64,000 bases of DNA. It comes from Sycobia sp. Sy_11 (taxonomy: Eukaryota; Arthropoda; Insecta; Hymenoptera; Epichrysomallidae). The stretch's first letter is position 1; every line of letters starts with the position of its first letter. Position numbers and translations under genes: made by a program. The notes beneath the pieces are model-generated. The model was not told the DNA's origin. It did no database searches and worked only from the letters and a program-made list of their open reading frames with translations. The stretch spans positions 1,968,001 to 2,032,000 of the forward strand of contig JACCIC010000099.1 of NCBI GenBank assembly GCA_018907035.1, read 5' to 3'. Positions 1 to 15,410 of the stretch are shown piece after piece.

Positions 1-2145
1 CTTTTAAGGAGCTCATTAAAAAGTAGTATCCACCTCTTCAAATTCAGTTATATAAGGTTTTTAGTACATTTACCGTGCTCAACTTTGATGTTGTTCCTGG
101 GCCGTCTCGTTCACCGGCAAGTCACGTTCAGTAGGAAACAGACGAGTGTGAAGATTTACGAAGAAAAATGTATTAAAAGTTACCATTAACAATTTTTCTA
201 ATTATTAATATATCGTAAAAATATTTTTCATTATATCAATAAATAATTATAGTAAATTAATTCGCTTTTAATTAGTCGACAGAATGAATTCTGTAAATCA
301 ACAAATGAAAATAAACAATATTTATTTATTTCTGTGAATCCTTTGAAGTATTTTTTCCTTTATTGCATATAATGCTTTTATTTGAATTTATTTTATCAAG
401 TATATATTGAGTTTTCCAATTTCATTAAGCAAAGCATTCGATCTATAAAAGAATACTAAATCCATTCTTTTTATTTCCCAGGAATGCCGTTTCTTCATAA
501 GTTTAGAATTCAATAAAGAATTTTGTATTCATACTTTTGATGGGAAATGCGTAAGAAAATTTATCTTGTTGATTATATATAAAAGATCGACTACGTGATT
601 CGCCCTGCCCAGCAGATAGATTCGTGCAAATAGTTTAAAAGATTTTGGGAATCCTATATTATTATAATTCAGCGACAGTTCTGAAAAATTCCAATCACTA
701 GGTATTTTTAATGTATTTACCAATGGAATTTTTAGCATTGTACTCTTATAAATCCAATAGAAGTCGCTGTGCATATATGAAAATTTTCAATATATTTAAC
801 GAAATAGTAATAGCAGTATATTGCAGGATTACGAAAATCCTCAAAAACTTTTTGTTATTTTTTTTTCTTTTCAAGATTAGTATTTTGAAACATCTTGGTA
901 GAAGTTTGTGTATATATATAAGTATAGCGACAGAAAAGTTTTTATAGAGGCATAAAATTTATGCGTAGTACAGTGCATGCTCGCTGAATACTATGTCATA
1001 GAGATTTTTGCTCCTTCTATTTATTGTTACTATGTCGCAACATCATCGTATCTAATATTATATAAAGACTTGAAAAATATTGAAATATTGCGTTGTCTAT
1101 ATACATACATATATATATACTTTTGTTACAGTTTGCAGTTGGCAAAGAACCTTATGTAATTTAAGGAGATATTCTATCCCTTCCATTTCGCGTTCCACTT
1201 TTATGTGAACGGTATTTGATAAAAAAATACCGAAACAATGATTACATGACGTCTTTTATGCATTGTATACAGATTCATCCACAATATGTAATATTTAATA
1301 CAGTTTCTTAAACGGTTCGTCTCATTAATAATTAACTATAAAGCGGAATTTTATTATTATCGTTTTTCTATAAAAACAATGGCTATAGAATCAATCTTCT
1401 GAATCATTCTTTTAAGAATAGATGTACAGAAGGATGGATCTGTCACAAACTGTGAAAACTAGGCCAAACAGAATATTATTAATCTACGTATTATTGGTGA
1501 TAGTGCATAGACTTTATTTCAATTCAATAATTGCGGGTATAGTACTATTTTTAAAAAATCGATTGCTTAAATCAAAATTACCGGTTAAAATCATTTAAAT
1601 TTAATTATATAATAGCTACGGTCATTTGTAAAGATATATATTTGTAAAATTTTTCTCATCTCAATCATATGGATTTCATATCGATTCTAGCAATGGCGTA
1701 AAAGTAATCCGTTCTCCCAACTTGAACCAAGTACTTAAATCCTCTTTGGATAGCTGCAATCGGTGGTATTTAAATCATACATTTGGCGAGGTGAGCATAG
1801 ATTCTCATCTCCTGCTCATCCTTTTACAATGACTCGAGATTTCGCCAAACCCTCATTGCCGTTTTGATAAGTGAACGTTTTGTCAACCTAATGCGGTGCT
1901 GTAACGAGTTCTGTTTCAACACCCAAATTATAACGGTCCGATTCGCATGCCTAATATCTGCATGCGGCTCGTGATATTTGGTAGGCCATCATTACAGATA
2001 GTTTCAGGAACATATATTGAGATATCAAACTCCAACTTGCGAAGAGAACTCGATTTTTTATAAATAAACCAGCCAATTGAATTGAAGTACTCATTTTATT
2101 TGACAGCTCATTGACAACGAAAATGGAAAAAAAGAAGTTAGTAAT
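1..2145. other. AT-rich DNA, no gene seen
   Basis: Mostly AT-rich sequence with short open frames of 60-81 codons at 529-1159 that carry no recognisable motif. The stretch 1675-2040 is a little richer in CpG and less repetitive, but I see no exon or RNA gene in it. Confidence 0.6.
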
Positions 2146-2148
2146 GTT

Positions 2149-2211
2149 TTAAATTAATAAATATTTTTATCGGTTTTACAGTCTTTATGATATAATATAT
2201 TAGCTAAAATA
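2149..2211 (+). repeat. dispersed 63-nt repeat, copy A
   Basis: This 63-nt stretch matches 23242-23304 without gaps at 58 of 63 positions by eye. The shared core contains TTACAGTCTTTAT and ends in ATATTAGCTAAAATA. The flanks do not match. The pair is probably the remnant of an unidentified transposable element or a segmental copy. Low complexity contributes to the match, but the ungapped length argues against chance. Confidence 0.6.
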
Positions 2212-2879
2212 ATGACAGTAATGTTTTTGTAATAATCCAAGTGCTTTGTCTCGTTTTTTGCTAGTTCATCTTCCGAACTCGCGTGTTCAATTTCTGATAG
2301 TCCGAATGATTTTCTACAATACAACCGAAGGCATATTATATTTTTTCAACCCTAACATATTGTTTACAAAAATTTTTTTTTAAATTCTATAGTTCTATTG
2401 CGGCCTAAATTTTATTTTAGTTATATTATTTATTTAAGTTTTCATATGCATCTGAATTACATTTTATTAAAGTAATTATTTATTGTAAAAAGGTAATGAA
2501 TTTTTTCCAAGATAGACTGACTATTTTATTATCAGTTTTATGCAAAGTAATCATAAAGCTATTGTAAATTTAATGATGTTTTTAATTATAATACACTCAT
2601 CTACATTATTCTAAACGATCTTCATAGATATCATTAGCCTCTATGAATTATTCACATCGCTCGCATTCCGACATTATTTACGCATTATAACATTATGCTG
2701 TTCCAGCTTCCTTAATAAAAAGCCCTTGTGTTCCGAAAAAGCTGGGAGCAAAAATCCCTTGAAATCCTGGGCATATGATTTTCTTGTCCTAACCTACGCG
2801 ATGCGCCGATGTATATAGAGCGTTCGCCAAAAAAAGAAGGTCACTCAAAAGAGAGCCAGAATAATTTTTGCAGTCCTCG

Positions 2880-3460
2880 CACATTTATTTAACAAAAGCG
2901 ACTGTGTCAAACGTCGCTTTGCCGCTCTCCCATCCCGTTGCACCCTCTCGCCGGTTCCAGGACTCCATTATAGCCGCCTCGTCCCCGTGGCGCTAGTGCG
3001 GGCGTACAAAAAGACCACGCTCGGAATTAAGCAGGTTCATGCACATACACACGCACGTACACACAGAGATACTCCAGAATGGCTATCGGTGCGCATGCAT
3101 AGGTTGTGCATGTGCGGTAAGAAAACTTAGGAACCACTCTCTGCGTCGGATGGAGAGAGAAAGTGGGGAGACGGGGTCCAAACTCCTCAACCACCCCTCT
3201 TCCTCCTCCAATTATCCTAAAAATGTCATTTCTCGCTGATGGCGAAGAAGGTGGAGTAGTGGGTGGCTGAGGGTAGGGACGAAAAGCCAGCTTTACGGTG
3301 AACGGCTTGACGAGAGCTTCGCCGACGCGCGGTACTGTTCGGACGGTGTCGTGGGTGACGTGGTCGGGGAGGGGGATAACGGCAGGGGGTCCTTCAATTT
3401 AATTTTGCCCGCAAAGAGGGGGATATAGAGTAGTTCATCTTTTCACGAGCAAACGAGGAC
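2880..3460. other. GC-rich, CpG-rich block
   Basis: A sharp rise in GC over the flanks, with many CpG and G-runs (for example around 3365-3400). The one short frame inside it (66 codons from 3039) is not recognisable. It runs directly into the CT/GA tract block at 3546-3812. It could be a regulatory island or the remains of a 5' exon. Confidence 0.45.
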
Positions 3461-3545
3461 TCTATTCGCAGATTGCCAAAGTTGTTTCTTAATTAAGAAA
3501 ACTTTCGGATGCAACGTTTACATAGTTGCTCGACACTGCTGCCCT

Positions 3546-3553
3546 TCTCTCTT

Positions 3554-3597
<44 letters not shown>

Positions 3598-3620
3598 TCT
3601 CACTCTCTCACTACCTCTAT
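3546..3620. repeat. (CT)n microsatellite
   Basis: Near-perfect CT repeat, slightly interrupted by CCCT and CACT. It is followed 160 bases later by a (GA)n tract, so the two tracts are in inverted orientation around a CpG-rich spacer and could fold back. Confidence 0.95.
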
Positions 3621-3782
3621 CTTTCTTTCTTACACAACGATATCAAAGCTCCGTGCGCACGTGACACCAGCCGCGAGCATATTTACTCGGATCGCTTTTT
3701 ACCAGTCAAGGCGCGCGAAACCAGCAAAACTTGCACTACTCGGAACTCGCGCTTCGCTCTTTAAAGAGGCTAGCAGTGAAAG

Positions 3783-3810
3783 GGAGAGAGAGAGAGAGAG
3801 AGAGAGAGAG
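3783..3810. repeat. (GA)n microsatellite
   Basis: GA repeat of about 28 nt, the complement-orientation partner of the CT tract at 3546-3620. The 95-codon open frame across both tracts is mostly Ser-Leu and Glu-Arg repeat and is not a gene. Confidence 0.95.
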
Positions 3811-3899
3811 TGAGTGAGGAACGTAGAGAAACGAGAGATTCGAGAGTGTACGGTGAGAAATCTTCTTCGTCGGCATTTCTGCAAGGAAAGTAGAATAGT

Positions 3900-4850
3900 C
3901 GCACGTGTTCTTGAACTTTGTTGGTTTCTCTGATGATCTTTCTAGTTATTTTCTACTTTTGTTTGGAGATTAGAAATTTGAGTTTTCGAGTTGATTGCGA
4001 GTAATTTAAATAATATGTACTATGTGCGTCCTCTCTGTTGCACTCCAGAAAGTTTCTTTTTCGCTGAGACATAAGAGGTGAAAAAAAACTTCTACGACAA
4101 TTACTTCTAAATTCTTTTTAAAAAGGACCGAAATTAACGAAGAGTCAAATCAACTTTATTAAGTTTTTGCGAGCGTCTGGCAATTTGTCAAACTCAGGTG
4201 AGACCCTTGCCCTGAATTGGAAAAACTGAAAGTAAAAAATATTCTAATTTATGAGAGCAATACTTTAAAGCCTTTGCATTTACCATTGACATTTATAGAT
4301 TGATATTGTATAATATTTTCAATGATTCTTAAATATGTAGTTTTATTTAATAAAACGATTTAGATTTCCAATAATTTATTATTTGGTAAGTTGCATAAAA
4401 GTTTTTGATGATTTGCCAACAGTTATGTCAGTGGCTTACAAGTACATTTAATATTCGCACTGTCAATGGTTGAGCCAACAGATTGAATGTAAATTGACAA
4501 TAAATGTTTTGCTAGACCAGTACTGAAGTCCCAAGTATAAACATGATTTTTGCATCGATATTTATTCATGTAAGTACATATACGTAAAATGCTCCCTGTC
4601 AGCCATTGTTAAAACTTTGAAACTTCGATACGAATATAAATTGGTTTGCTTCTTCGTATTATCAATTGGTCATATCCTTGAATAATTTTGAATCTCAATG
4701 AACAAAACAAGTGCGCTAATCCTTAATAATTTTTCCTCTAAACGCTTTAACGACCTGATATCTTATTTTCTCGTATAGAAGTCAAACGAAATCAAAAATT
4801 TGTTTTACCGCGAATACTCGTAGTGCTATAAACGTCATTCCGATTACGCT
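3900..4850. other. AT-rich DNA, no gene seen
   Basis: AT-rich with no repeats of note. A donor-like CAG followed by GTGAGA occurs near 4195-4203, but the sequence before it is not pyrimidine-rich and no exon can be defined. Confidence 0.5.
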
Positions 4851-5330
4851 TTATAAACTACCACTGAGGAAATAAGTCAGGGAAGGGGGTGGAGGAGTAG
4901 AGAAAATTTTACAGCGATGCACTCGTAGAGCACGATAGCGTAATTTGATCGATCAATCATGGGCGTCGACGGCTGAGAGAGGCAGGGAAGGATGCACGCC
5001 GTCGGGAGAGCTCGCGTTCGTGAGAAAATTTAGAATCTACCGATGGGGCCTCGATTAAGCGGCGTATTTTTCGCCACTATTTCGAGATTAATAGCCATCG
5101 TTTGCTATCCGTTCGAACTCCCAACTCCTCCCCAAGCACCTAATTGACTTTAATCATGTTGCAGTTACAGGCTTTATTGCAGCCTGAGCAAGGGCAATCG
5201 AATTAACTGGCCAGGAGCGAATTGATACCCCTCTCTTGGTTGGGGGGGGGGGGTAAATAGACGGATATAATTGATAATGGAGAGGGGGATTGCCGACGTT
5301 CGACGATTAATTGAAGGAAAAAGAACATTT
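4850..5330. other. GC-rich block with a G homopolymer
   Basis: CpG-rich block with homeodomain-like words (TTAATAGCC, TAATTGA) and a run of about 12 G near 5241-5253, an assembly-error-prone and G4-prone stretch. No open frame is worth calling. Confidence 0.4.
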
Positions 5331-5689
5331 CCTGCTGCATTTCGTAGAGAATAACATGGGTATCGGTCCTGAAATTGCAGCTATGTAAAACGCCGTTTGA
5401 TTATGCACCAACAGTGTAAATATTTAAGGAAGATATAAATCGGCTTAAAAGGTACTTACTTACTTTATAGGTATTGGCAAACTCGCAGATTTGCATGAAT
5501 TTTATTTCTTTTGAATTGTTTGTTAAAGATTAGTTCGTATTACATAAAGCAATGAAATCTAAAAGGATTTATTATAATATATATATATTTTGAAAATAAC
5601 AATTAACAATTCGTACATTTACAACTCTTCATTCATAAAAACATTACTAATATTTTATATGCAAATGAATTTAAAGTACGTTATAGCGT

Positions 5690-6120
5690 GAAGCACACAC
5701 GATTGCATCAGTGCGGGCGCGAAACGACCATCGGGCGGAAAATCTACCTAGCATTATAAATATTCGTTGCATTTCCGGCTGACTGTGCGAGGAGGTCATT
5801 CAAAGGAATCGCCGCCTTAAGTGTGTCACTTGCGCGCTTGCGTATCTAATTTTGTCCTGGTGGAATTAGAAGTTAAAGCAATATAGCGCTCTGGCGCTAT
5901 ACGGACATTAACGCGGGCACACCGCGCCGCCGCGGTAGCAGCGCACGCATCGGGGTAGAGGCAAACCGCGGGCACATATCAACCTGCCCGATTGCCGATC
6001 TACGCGAGCGGCATGTACATGTGTGTGTGTAGCTGCAATTTATCGACCGCTTATGTGTCGAAGATGCGACACGAGCGATTTCGCGCGGAGCTTCGTCGTG
6101 TGGCATATGAGCAGTTCTCC
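5690..6120. other. GC-rich, CpG-rich block
   Basis: Dense in CpG, non-repetitive, with only a 69-codon minus-strand frame of no recognisable family. A putative regulatory island. Confidence 0.4.
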
Positions 6121-7620
6121 AGCTATGCTTCTAGAGGCGCTTAAATTTTATATAGGTTACTATACGATAATAATGAATAGAAGCCTGCGATAATGCCATC
6201 GAAATCAAGGAATTTATTTTGACGTATTTATATATTCGAGTCAGCAGTAAATATGTCGTTTTCAATAATCCATTTGATAAACGATATTTGGCATAGACTT
6301 GGAGAAACGTTGTTCAACAAATGTTATAACAAATTCCAATAGAATGAGTCGAAGTGTATGAACAATTTCAGAATTTATTTTATTTATATGTACCTATTGA
6401 TAGTTGATCGGTCATGAAGTCATTATTAAAATGCAGTATGAGCTAAAGATAAAGCAATATAATGATAATATAAATCAATACCAAGAATATGCAACATGTA
6501 ATTAACGTAACGATATTGCCTCTAAATTAATTTAAATAACTTTTCGAAACCAGATTATTCGAGAAAATTATTTAAACCAGACTTTTGTCACATGAACTGA
6601 CTAATAATTTTGACTTTAAGTCACTGTTATTCTTGAAAGTTAATTTTTTTTAAATACGAACTCTTATTTTTTATCCCAAATTTGAAATGTGAGGACAACT
6701 ATGCTTTTCGTTACTATCATATGTGGGATAATGAAAAATCAATTCTTTTTATTTCCAATCAAACTTTTTTTATTTTTTAATATCTTACAGATCTTATAAA
6801 GATAATATTTGACGAAACATATATTGTATAGGATTTTACTTCCTTTTCAGAAGCCATATTTTTGGAAATTTTTGTTTAAACTTCGAGTTTATTTTTAAAA
6901 TAATTTCAAAATCAAATTATAAAGTAATAAAATAGTAAGACGTATATTATCATGACCTTAGGAGATGAAATAGGCTCCACGTATAATACAATACTTGAAT
7001 ATAGACTTTATCCCATATTTGGGGTCAAAAATGGGTGTGCCTATTTAAGAAATGAAAATTTACCTTTAAAGGACATTGAAATATGAGCATAACATAAATG
7101 TTCTGATTATAAATTTCCTGCGAATCCTTTTATCGAAACATAGAATTTTTCTTTGGGACATTTGCTCGAAAAATAAGGTTCTGCTAAGTCATTCAGAAGT
7201 ATTACTGCGTTCATTAGCCCTTTATAATATATTAATATATATTAATGAATTGAAGTGAATGAAGAATAATTTATGTACAAAAAAGAATTTTTAATTCTAC
7301 TAATTCAAAACAGTATTTTTACCATTATACCGTTCGATACCTAATTTAAAATTAAATATACAATAGCTTTAGTTAAACTATGAGCTACAAAAATTGACAA
7401 AGCATATTGTTGATTAAAGATGAAGTAGCCAGGAGGGAACGGAAAAATATAAAATGAAATTTCTACAAAATTTTCGATGTGTAACGTGTGCATTTTTTCA
7501 TTTTCGACCTTTATTACATACTAACTTAAAAAACATGAATACTTTTATTGCGAAATTTGAATTTACAACCTTCTCTTATCTTCATATGATTTATATATTG
7601 ACAAATTTTCCAATGTAACG
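6120..7620. other. AT-rich DNA, no gene seen
   Basis: Uniformly AT-rich. The 60-codon frame at 7076-7258 has no start context, domain or splice signals that would support it. Confidence 0.6.
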
Positions 7621-7910
7621 AAATTTACGGGATTTATCGCAAAGACCCGCGTCAAATTTTATTGGATTAACGGCCGAGCCTTTAGTCCGGGACAAACGGT
7701 GGGCATAGTTTTTTCTACGTCCATATATAAATAATTACATGGCACAGCGTCTAATTAAAATCTATATTTTCAGCCCTTGGAAAATACAAGTGGCAATTTA
7801 CGGTATATATAAGGCCGTAAAATTTTCGATTAAACTGACCGTCGCCCGGGGGTAATTAGTAAATTTAATCTGAACTTACACAGGAGGGCAATAAAAATTT
7901 CATTACAGTG
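7620..7910. promoter_or_regulatory. enhancer-like block (candidate)
   Basis: A non-repetitive block of mixed composition carrying TTTATCGC, TAATTA, CAATTTA and GCAATAAAA words, which resemble homeodomain and Abd-B/Caudal-type sites. It sits just before an (AT)n tract. The only basis is word content, so this is a weak inference. Confidence 0.2.
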
Positions 7911-7916
7911 TAAAAA

Positions 7917-7917
<1 letters not shown>

Positions 7918-7959
<42 letters not shown>
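7918..7959. repeat. (AT)n microsatellite
   Basis: Pure TA/AT dinucleotide repeat of about 42 nt. Confidence 0.97.
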
Positions 7960-7960
<1 letters not shown>

Positions 7961-8150
7961 CATGAACGGATCCCATGTCACGCGTAATAGCGCGAAAAAC
8001 AACAGCGAAAGAGAGGGTGGGGAGGAGTCACGCACAGTTTTCGATCGCGATCGCCTAAAGCAGCGATAGGATACGTCCGTCCTCGTATATGTATAAGCTT
8101 TACAAACTGTCTCGCATATAAGCTTCCAGCGCAGAATACGCTGGTATACC

Positions 8151-10399
<2,249 letters not shown>

Positions 10400-10400
<1 letters not shown>

Positions 10401-10927
10401 ATGGGTGAAAACGAATCGGTCCACGGCAACGGCCGATGGGGCCTTTTGTGCCCTATCCCGACCCCCTACCCTATCGTACATTCCTGCGCGCGGTCGCGCT
10501 TCGGAACTACACGGGCACACTTAATGCTTAACAGCTTTACTATTTCATGCTTATCGCCGGTAAAATTTAATGCCCCACGCTAGTTGTAGATCCGCAGTAA
10601 ATAAGTTTTCAGGCGCGTTAATTTATTTCCGTGTAAACGTCAGGGGAACGACGGCAGAGGGGCGAGAGGGGCCTCGGCGGGAAGTATAACGGTTCGAGCG
10701 AGCGTACTTTTATTTCTTAATAGACCCGTGCTTGCGTGCATTCATGACCTGCATGATTTGCATTTTTATTTGTGTATATAAAAATAAATCTGCCATTTTT
10801 TTACGATCGCGCATGTACGTGTAAAAGAGCGCCCGGCGCTCGCGCGCCTCTCCATCCCTTCGCCTCGTTCTCACATTCTCCGGATATAAACTGCGACGAT
10901 CTTTTTCTTCTTTCACCCTCTCCCCCT

Positions 10928-10971
<44 letters not shown>

Positions 10972-11330
10972 GTCCCTCTCTTTCATTTTTAGCGCGCGGT
11001 CACCGTTATGCGCGCGCGCGCGGCGCGTCGGCACACTTTTACAATTGCCCCGGCGGGCTCGGTTCGTTCGCCCGCGCGCATACATAAAACATTAGAGGAC
11101 GAGATACACGTGTATATACATATATGCAAAAGTACGCGCGAAGAAGGAGATGCGCCAGAGAGCCTATTTAAAAATGTGCGCCGATTCCGTTCAACGCGCT
11201 TTTGCAATAATTATCAGCGGACGCCCCGGCTTTACGGCGTAAATGCGAGAATTTAGCTCGGGCTCGGGCCAGTCGCGGGACTGTATCACCCGGTATTAGC
11301 AGCCAAGCGCTCGGAATTAATACGGGATTT
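10400..11330. other. GC-rich, CpG-rich block with CT tract
   Basis: A CpG-dense block about 0.9 kb long with CGCGCG runs near 11008-11030, containing a CT microsatellite. Open frames exist on both strands, as expected of GC-rich DNA with few stop codons, and none looks like a protein family. Confidence 0.45.
10930..10983. repeat. (CT)n microsatellite
   Basis: TC/CT repeat, ending in slightly degenerate CTGTCCCTCTC. Confidence 0.95.
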
Positions 11331-11379
11331 CACTTGGTTTATGCCGTGGCTCTTTTTTTGCTCTTTCTCCCTCCCTCCC

Positions 11380-11380
<1 letters not shown>

Positions 11381-11420
<40 letters not shown>
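11381..11420. repeat. (CT)n microsatellite
   Basis: CT repeat preceded by a C/T-rich lead at 11350-11380, at the edge of the GC-rich block that ends near 11330. Confidence 0.95.
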
Positions 11421-11423
<3 letters not shown>

Positions 11424-12230
11424 ATTATTCAAGACCCAGGAAAACCTTAATTTGAATGCATGAATACTTATGAAGTTGAAGTGGATGGAGTTCTCAGCGC
11501 GATTGACGTGCGATTGGTTTTTTAGAATTGAATTTAAAAGCGTGCACAGCTTGTTGATGCAACGAGTTCCTTGCGTCAATCGATGTGCATGCTTTTTTCT
11601 ATTTAAATGAAAAACAAATTGTTTCGTAATACGATTCCTTAAAAAGTGCTCTGATTTTCCCCCGATTGCTTCTGATTTAGTTGAAAAGACGAAAATTTTC
11701 CATCATTTGTTCTGGTGAAAATCTGCTATTTTGGTGTATTTCATGCAAGGATTACAATATCGTAATGCATCTATCGACATTACTCTCAGGATAATGACAA
11801 AATATTACCCATGATATTAATCATGCATATTTTGAGAGTCAAAATATGGACAAATATAGGTTTTAAATATAATAGCCCTAAAAATGTCATTAATTCCGAC
11901 AATTTATACGGGGCATAAATTTAACTCTCTCAGTTTGGTTATATATTGTTTTGTTGAAATCGAATTGATCTATTTTTCATTTTCCGCTTCTCTTTAATGC
12001 TATTTAATATTGAAGAATATATAAAAATATCTAAATCAGGCTCATAAAGTATAAAATATAAATCGTAAACAAGACTTTTTTGTTTTAAATTATTCGCATT
12101 TTTTTGGGATAATTTATAAAAAAATCATCTAACCAAGGCCATTGTTTAAACTATTGCTATCGCCGTTTCTCTTATCGGTACATAAATAAAATTCCATCCT
12201 GCCTTTTTAACGCTCTCGTATAAATCAAAA
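11421..12230. other. AT-rich DNA, no gene seen
   Basis: AT-rich and non-repetitive. No exon, RNA gene or repeat is apparent. Confidence 0.6.
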
Positions 12231-12930
12231 AGCTCGCTGCTCCCTCGCGATAAGCCTCCAATTTCTCACATACCTCCAATTTCGCGCAACAAATCTTCTA
12301 CAACTCGTAAGAACTTTATAGAGTACCGCACGAATACACGTGGTGGGTGCCCGCTAAAACTCAGCATTCTCCTCGCAATCTCGACCGATCGATCGGAGCC
12401 TTATCTTATTATCCGAGCGACGGGAGGAGGCTGCGGCTGGGTGGAGGATCAATATCGCGATCTTTAAACGCGAATTACACAGGGCGCCCGGCTGCTTTCC
12501 GCGCGCACCCACCCTTTATATCTTTAACGACGTCGGAACAATTGCGGCGCCTCTCGCCTCCCCTTGGTATTTCCTACAGAGCTCCGCACCTGCTCGAGCG
12601 CTCGCGGCGGGTGGAGGCGTTTCATTCGGCCGCTCGCCGTCCGGATCCAGCGCCGCCTCCCTTTCGCACACGCTCGCACGCCCGCGCTGACAGCCGCGCG
12701 ATATCTCGTCCACGTTTCGCTCTCCCATCTTCGTCGGCGGCCGCGGCGGGCTGGGATAATCAGGCGCGCCGTGTATATAATACGCGCGGGCCGAACTGAC
12801 GCGCGATGCGATGCCTCGAATGGGGCCCGCGTGCTGTTTACACGACATTACGGCCTCTGCGGCGGGCTCGGGTCGAACGAAGTGGCTTTGTGCGCACGGG
12901 TTAATCGACTCCGTAGGAAAATCACCGAGC
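12230..12930. other. GC-rich, CpG-rich block
   Basis: One of the strongest GC blocks, dense in CpG, without a microsatellite. Overlapping frames of 124-150 codons exist on both strands (12347-12938). They are rich in Arg, Ala, Ser and Pro in every frame, which is what stop-poor GC DNA gives, so I do not call a gene. It could be a promoter-type island. Confidence 0.45.
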
Positions 12931-14590
12931 AAATTTAATTAATTTGTAAGTTATTGTTCGACGGTATGCATAAATATGAGGATGGGTCACTGGGGTTGAA
13001 AGGGGGAGGGGCTGGTTTCATGCCGTACAGAAATGTTAGCATAAATATAGAGGCTTAAAGATTAAGGCTTTATGATTCCTATTAAGAGCGCCTGTAAATA
13101 CAATTTAATTGCTATATTATTTAGAGTTCACTAAGAAACTATATTCTAGTGTCAGAACATCTTTTCATTCGCTAAATTAAATTATCCTAGCTAGTTATAT
13201 TAAAATAAAATGAAAAATTTTCCTTTTTTCAAATATTTTGTAAAATTGAACTTTGCAAAATTTTTATAAACTAAAAATCTTGTAAGTCGTTTATAATATA
13301 TTAATAAATTAATTAAAAATAATTAATTTCAGTATAAAATTCATTGGATTTTCACTTAGGTGTCGAATAAATAAAATTCATATTTTTTATGCGCATTCAA
13401 GGAACATAAAATTATATATAATTAAAATCTGGTCATTTATTTGCTTATGTTTATTATACATATATTTACAATGACCATTTACTCATATTATGAATTATTA
13501 ATAAATAAAAAGTTATATTCATACCAAATTTTTTACATTAAATTAATTAATTAATGCATCTTTTTTTCTACTTTTTTTATTTATCTGAGTATTTTGAAAA
13601 TGTAAGAATCGGAACTGAACTATCAATTAATTATTTTAATGAAACTATATTTTTAATTAAGAAGTGTATTATTTATAGTATGATTCTTGAGAAATTATAT
13701 GCTAAATCACAAAAACATTTAAAGTACATCGTTTCCTCTGTGATAATGTAGCAAGTGTCTTTTAGTACCGCCATATTGAATTTTTATTATACTAGATGAG
13801 TTGGACAGTGGAACTAGCATATTGGAAGAATAGAAAATCATCAGTAATTTTATTTGTAAAGTAATGGTACAGAGCTGTTTGATTAATAAGATAATAGAAT
13901 AAATTATTTTCTTAGTCCATATTGAAATTAAAGGACGTTTTCTTATATCGAAACCTCTGATATTATAAATGTTTTATTAACAAATAAAAAAATTGCCTAT
14001 GATTTATAAAAGTAACTGTTAATATATTCTTTTTGTTTGTATTTGGAAGAATAGTATCATTTACAAAAAATAATATTAATCGTAGTACAAGTAGATTTGA
14101 CATATTTAATGTTGATGACATAATAAAACAACAATACTCCATGTCCTAACCTATTTATGTGAACAAAATTCAAAAATTATTTTTTACATTGTGCTCAATG
14201 ATATTTCTTATTATTAATAATAAGATAAATGATAAATAATTAGTTAATTATATTCGTAATATTTAAATTGTCTTAAAAAATTTTTAATGCAAACTACTCA
14301 ATGACATCAAATACATAATAAGTTAAAAGAACGTATGTTATGCAAAAGTTAATAAATTAATTTTTAAATCAATAGTTCAACAAAATATTATAGCAGGAGT
14401 CGCCGTGACTAAGTATTTAGATTCCAACAGATCGCATATTATTTCTTTTCTGAAATAGTACAATTATTTTAGTTTTGAATTCGTCGAGTCTATAAATCTT
14501 CTTCTAACGTAAATATAACATTGTAAAATTTAGATATAAATATCAATTTAATACTTTTTACTAGATAAAAAGTTCACTACGTCTGAAGTA
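12930..14590. other. AT-rich DNA, no gene seen
   Basis: Among the most AT-rich parts of the window. Nothing structured is seen apart from short TTAATTAA-type runs. Confidence 0.6.

Positions 14591-14591
<1 letters not shown>

Positions 14592-14655
<64 letters not shown>
14592..14655. repeat. (CT)n microsatellite
   Basis: Pure CT repeat of about 64 nt. Unlike most CT tracts here it lies in AT-rich DNA, not in a GC block. Confidence 0.97.
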
Positions 14656-14656
<1 letters not shown>

Positions 14657-15410
14657 TTCTTTTTCTCTATATAGTATGTTTTCGTTCTCGATTTTTCTCC
14701 TCTTCTCATTCTTCTATTTCATTTGTCTCTATCTGACTATATGATTCATTCTAGTATCATCCTAAATTAATCAATCCTAGTCGATCTACATATACTTATT
14801 TTCACTGGATATACTTCCTTACATTCATTGTTTGACGATCATATATTTAAAAATTTTAGGCATTCCAAATATATCATTTTAGATTTTTATGTCGTACCGA
14901 ATTTACCAATATTTTACGAAAAATTTAAGAAAAAATGATTCAATGATATAATCAATTGAATTAACATTCCTCTATAAAAATAATGGATCTGCATAGCAAA
15001 GGAAATTTTTAGCGTTAGGATGATGTTGCAACGGTACCTCTATCCAGGTCAGGAATAAAAATTGTCTTGAACAGCTTATTTATTCATTTGTAAACAGTTC
15101 ATTGTGCGCTTTTAGATACGTACTAAACAAATATGTGATTATAAAATTCCCTTTCTGATATTCTAGTTCTAATTCTAAGAGCTACCCATCTTCATATATG
15201 CTCCGTTTTATTCAACGTTATTGCTGTCTATATCGCGATATTCAGTATCCCAAACGTCTCATAGTCTGTTCGAACTGCTTTGACTTTTGCACAAAGGCTG
15301 CCTATTGAAGCTTGACAATCGTAACTTGGTGAATAGCGTTTATCTGTTTGCCCGGTTCATCAAAGTTCTCATTAATCGATCGTATCAGGAGTAATATGTT
15401 CAAGATTCGA

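Noticed and set aside
4190..4205. CAG/GTGAGA as a ratchet site or exon end
   Set aside because: The preceding 20 nt are not pyrimidine-rich and no exon with an acceptor can be defined upstream.
12347..12938. Open frames of 124-150 codons on both strands
   Set aside because: GC-rich DNA has few stop codons. All frames have similar Arg/Ala/Ser/Pro-rich composition and none resembles a family.
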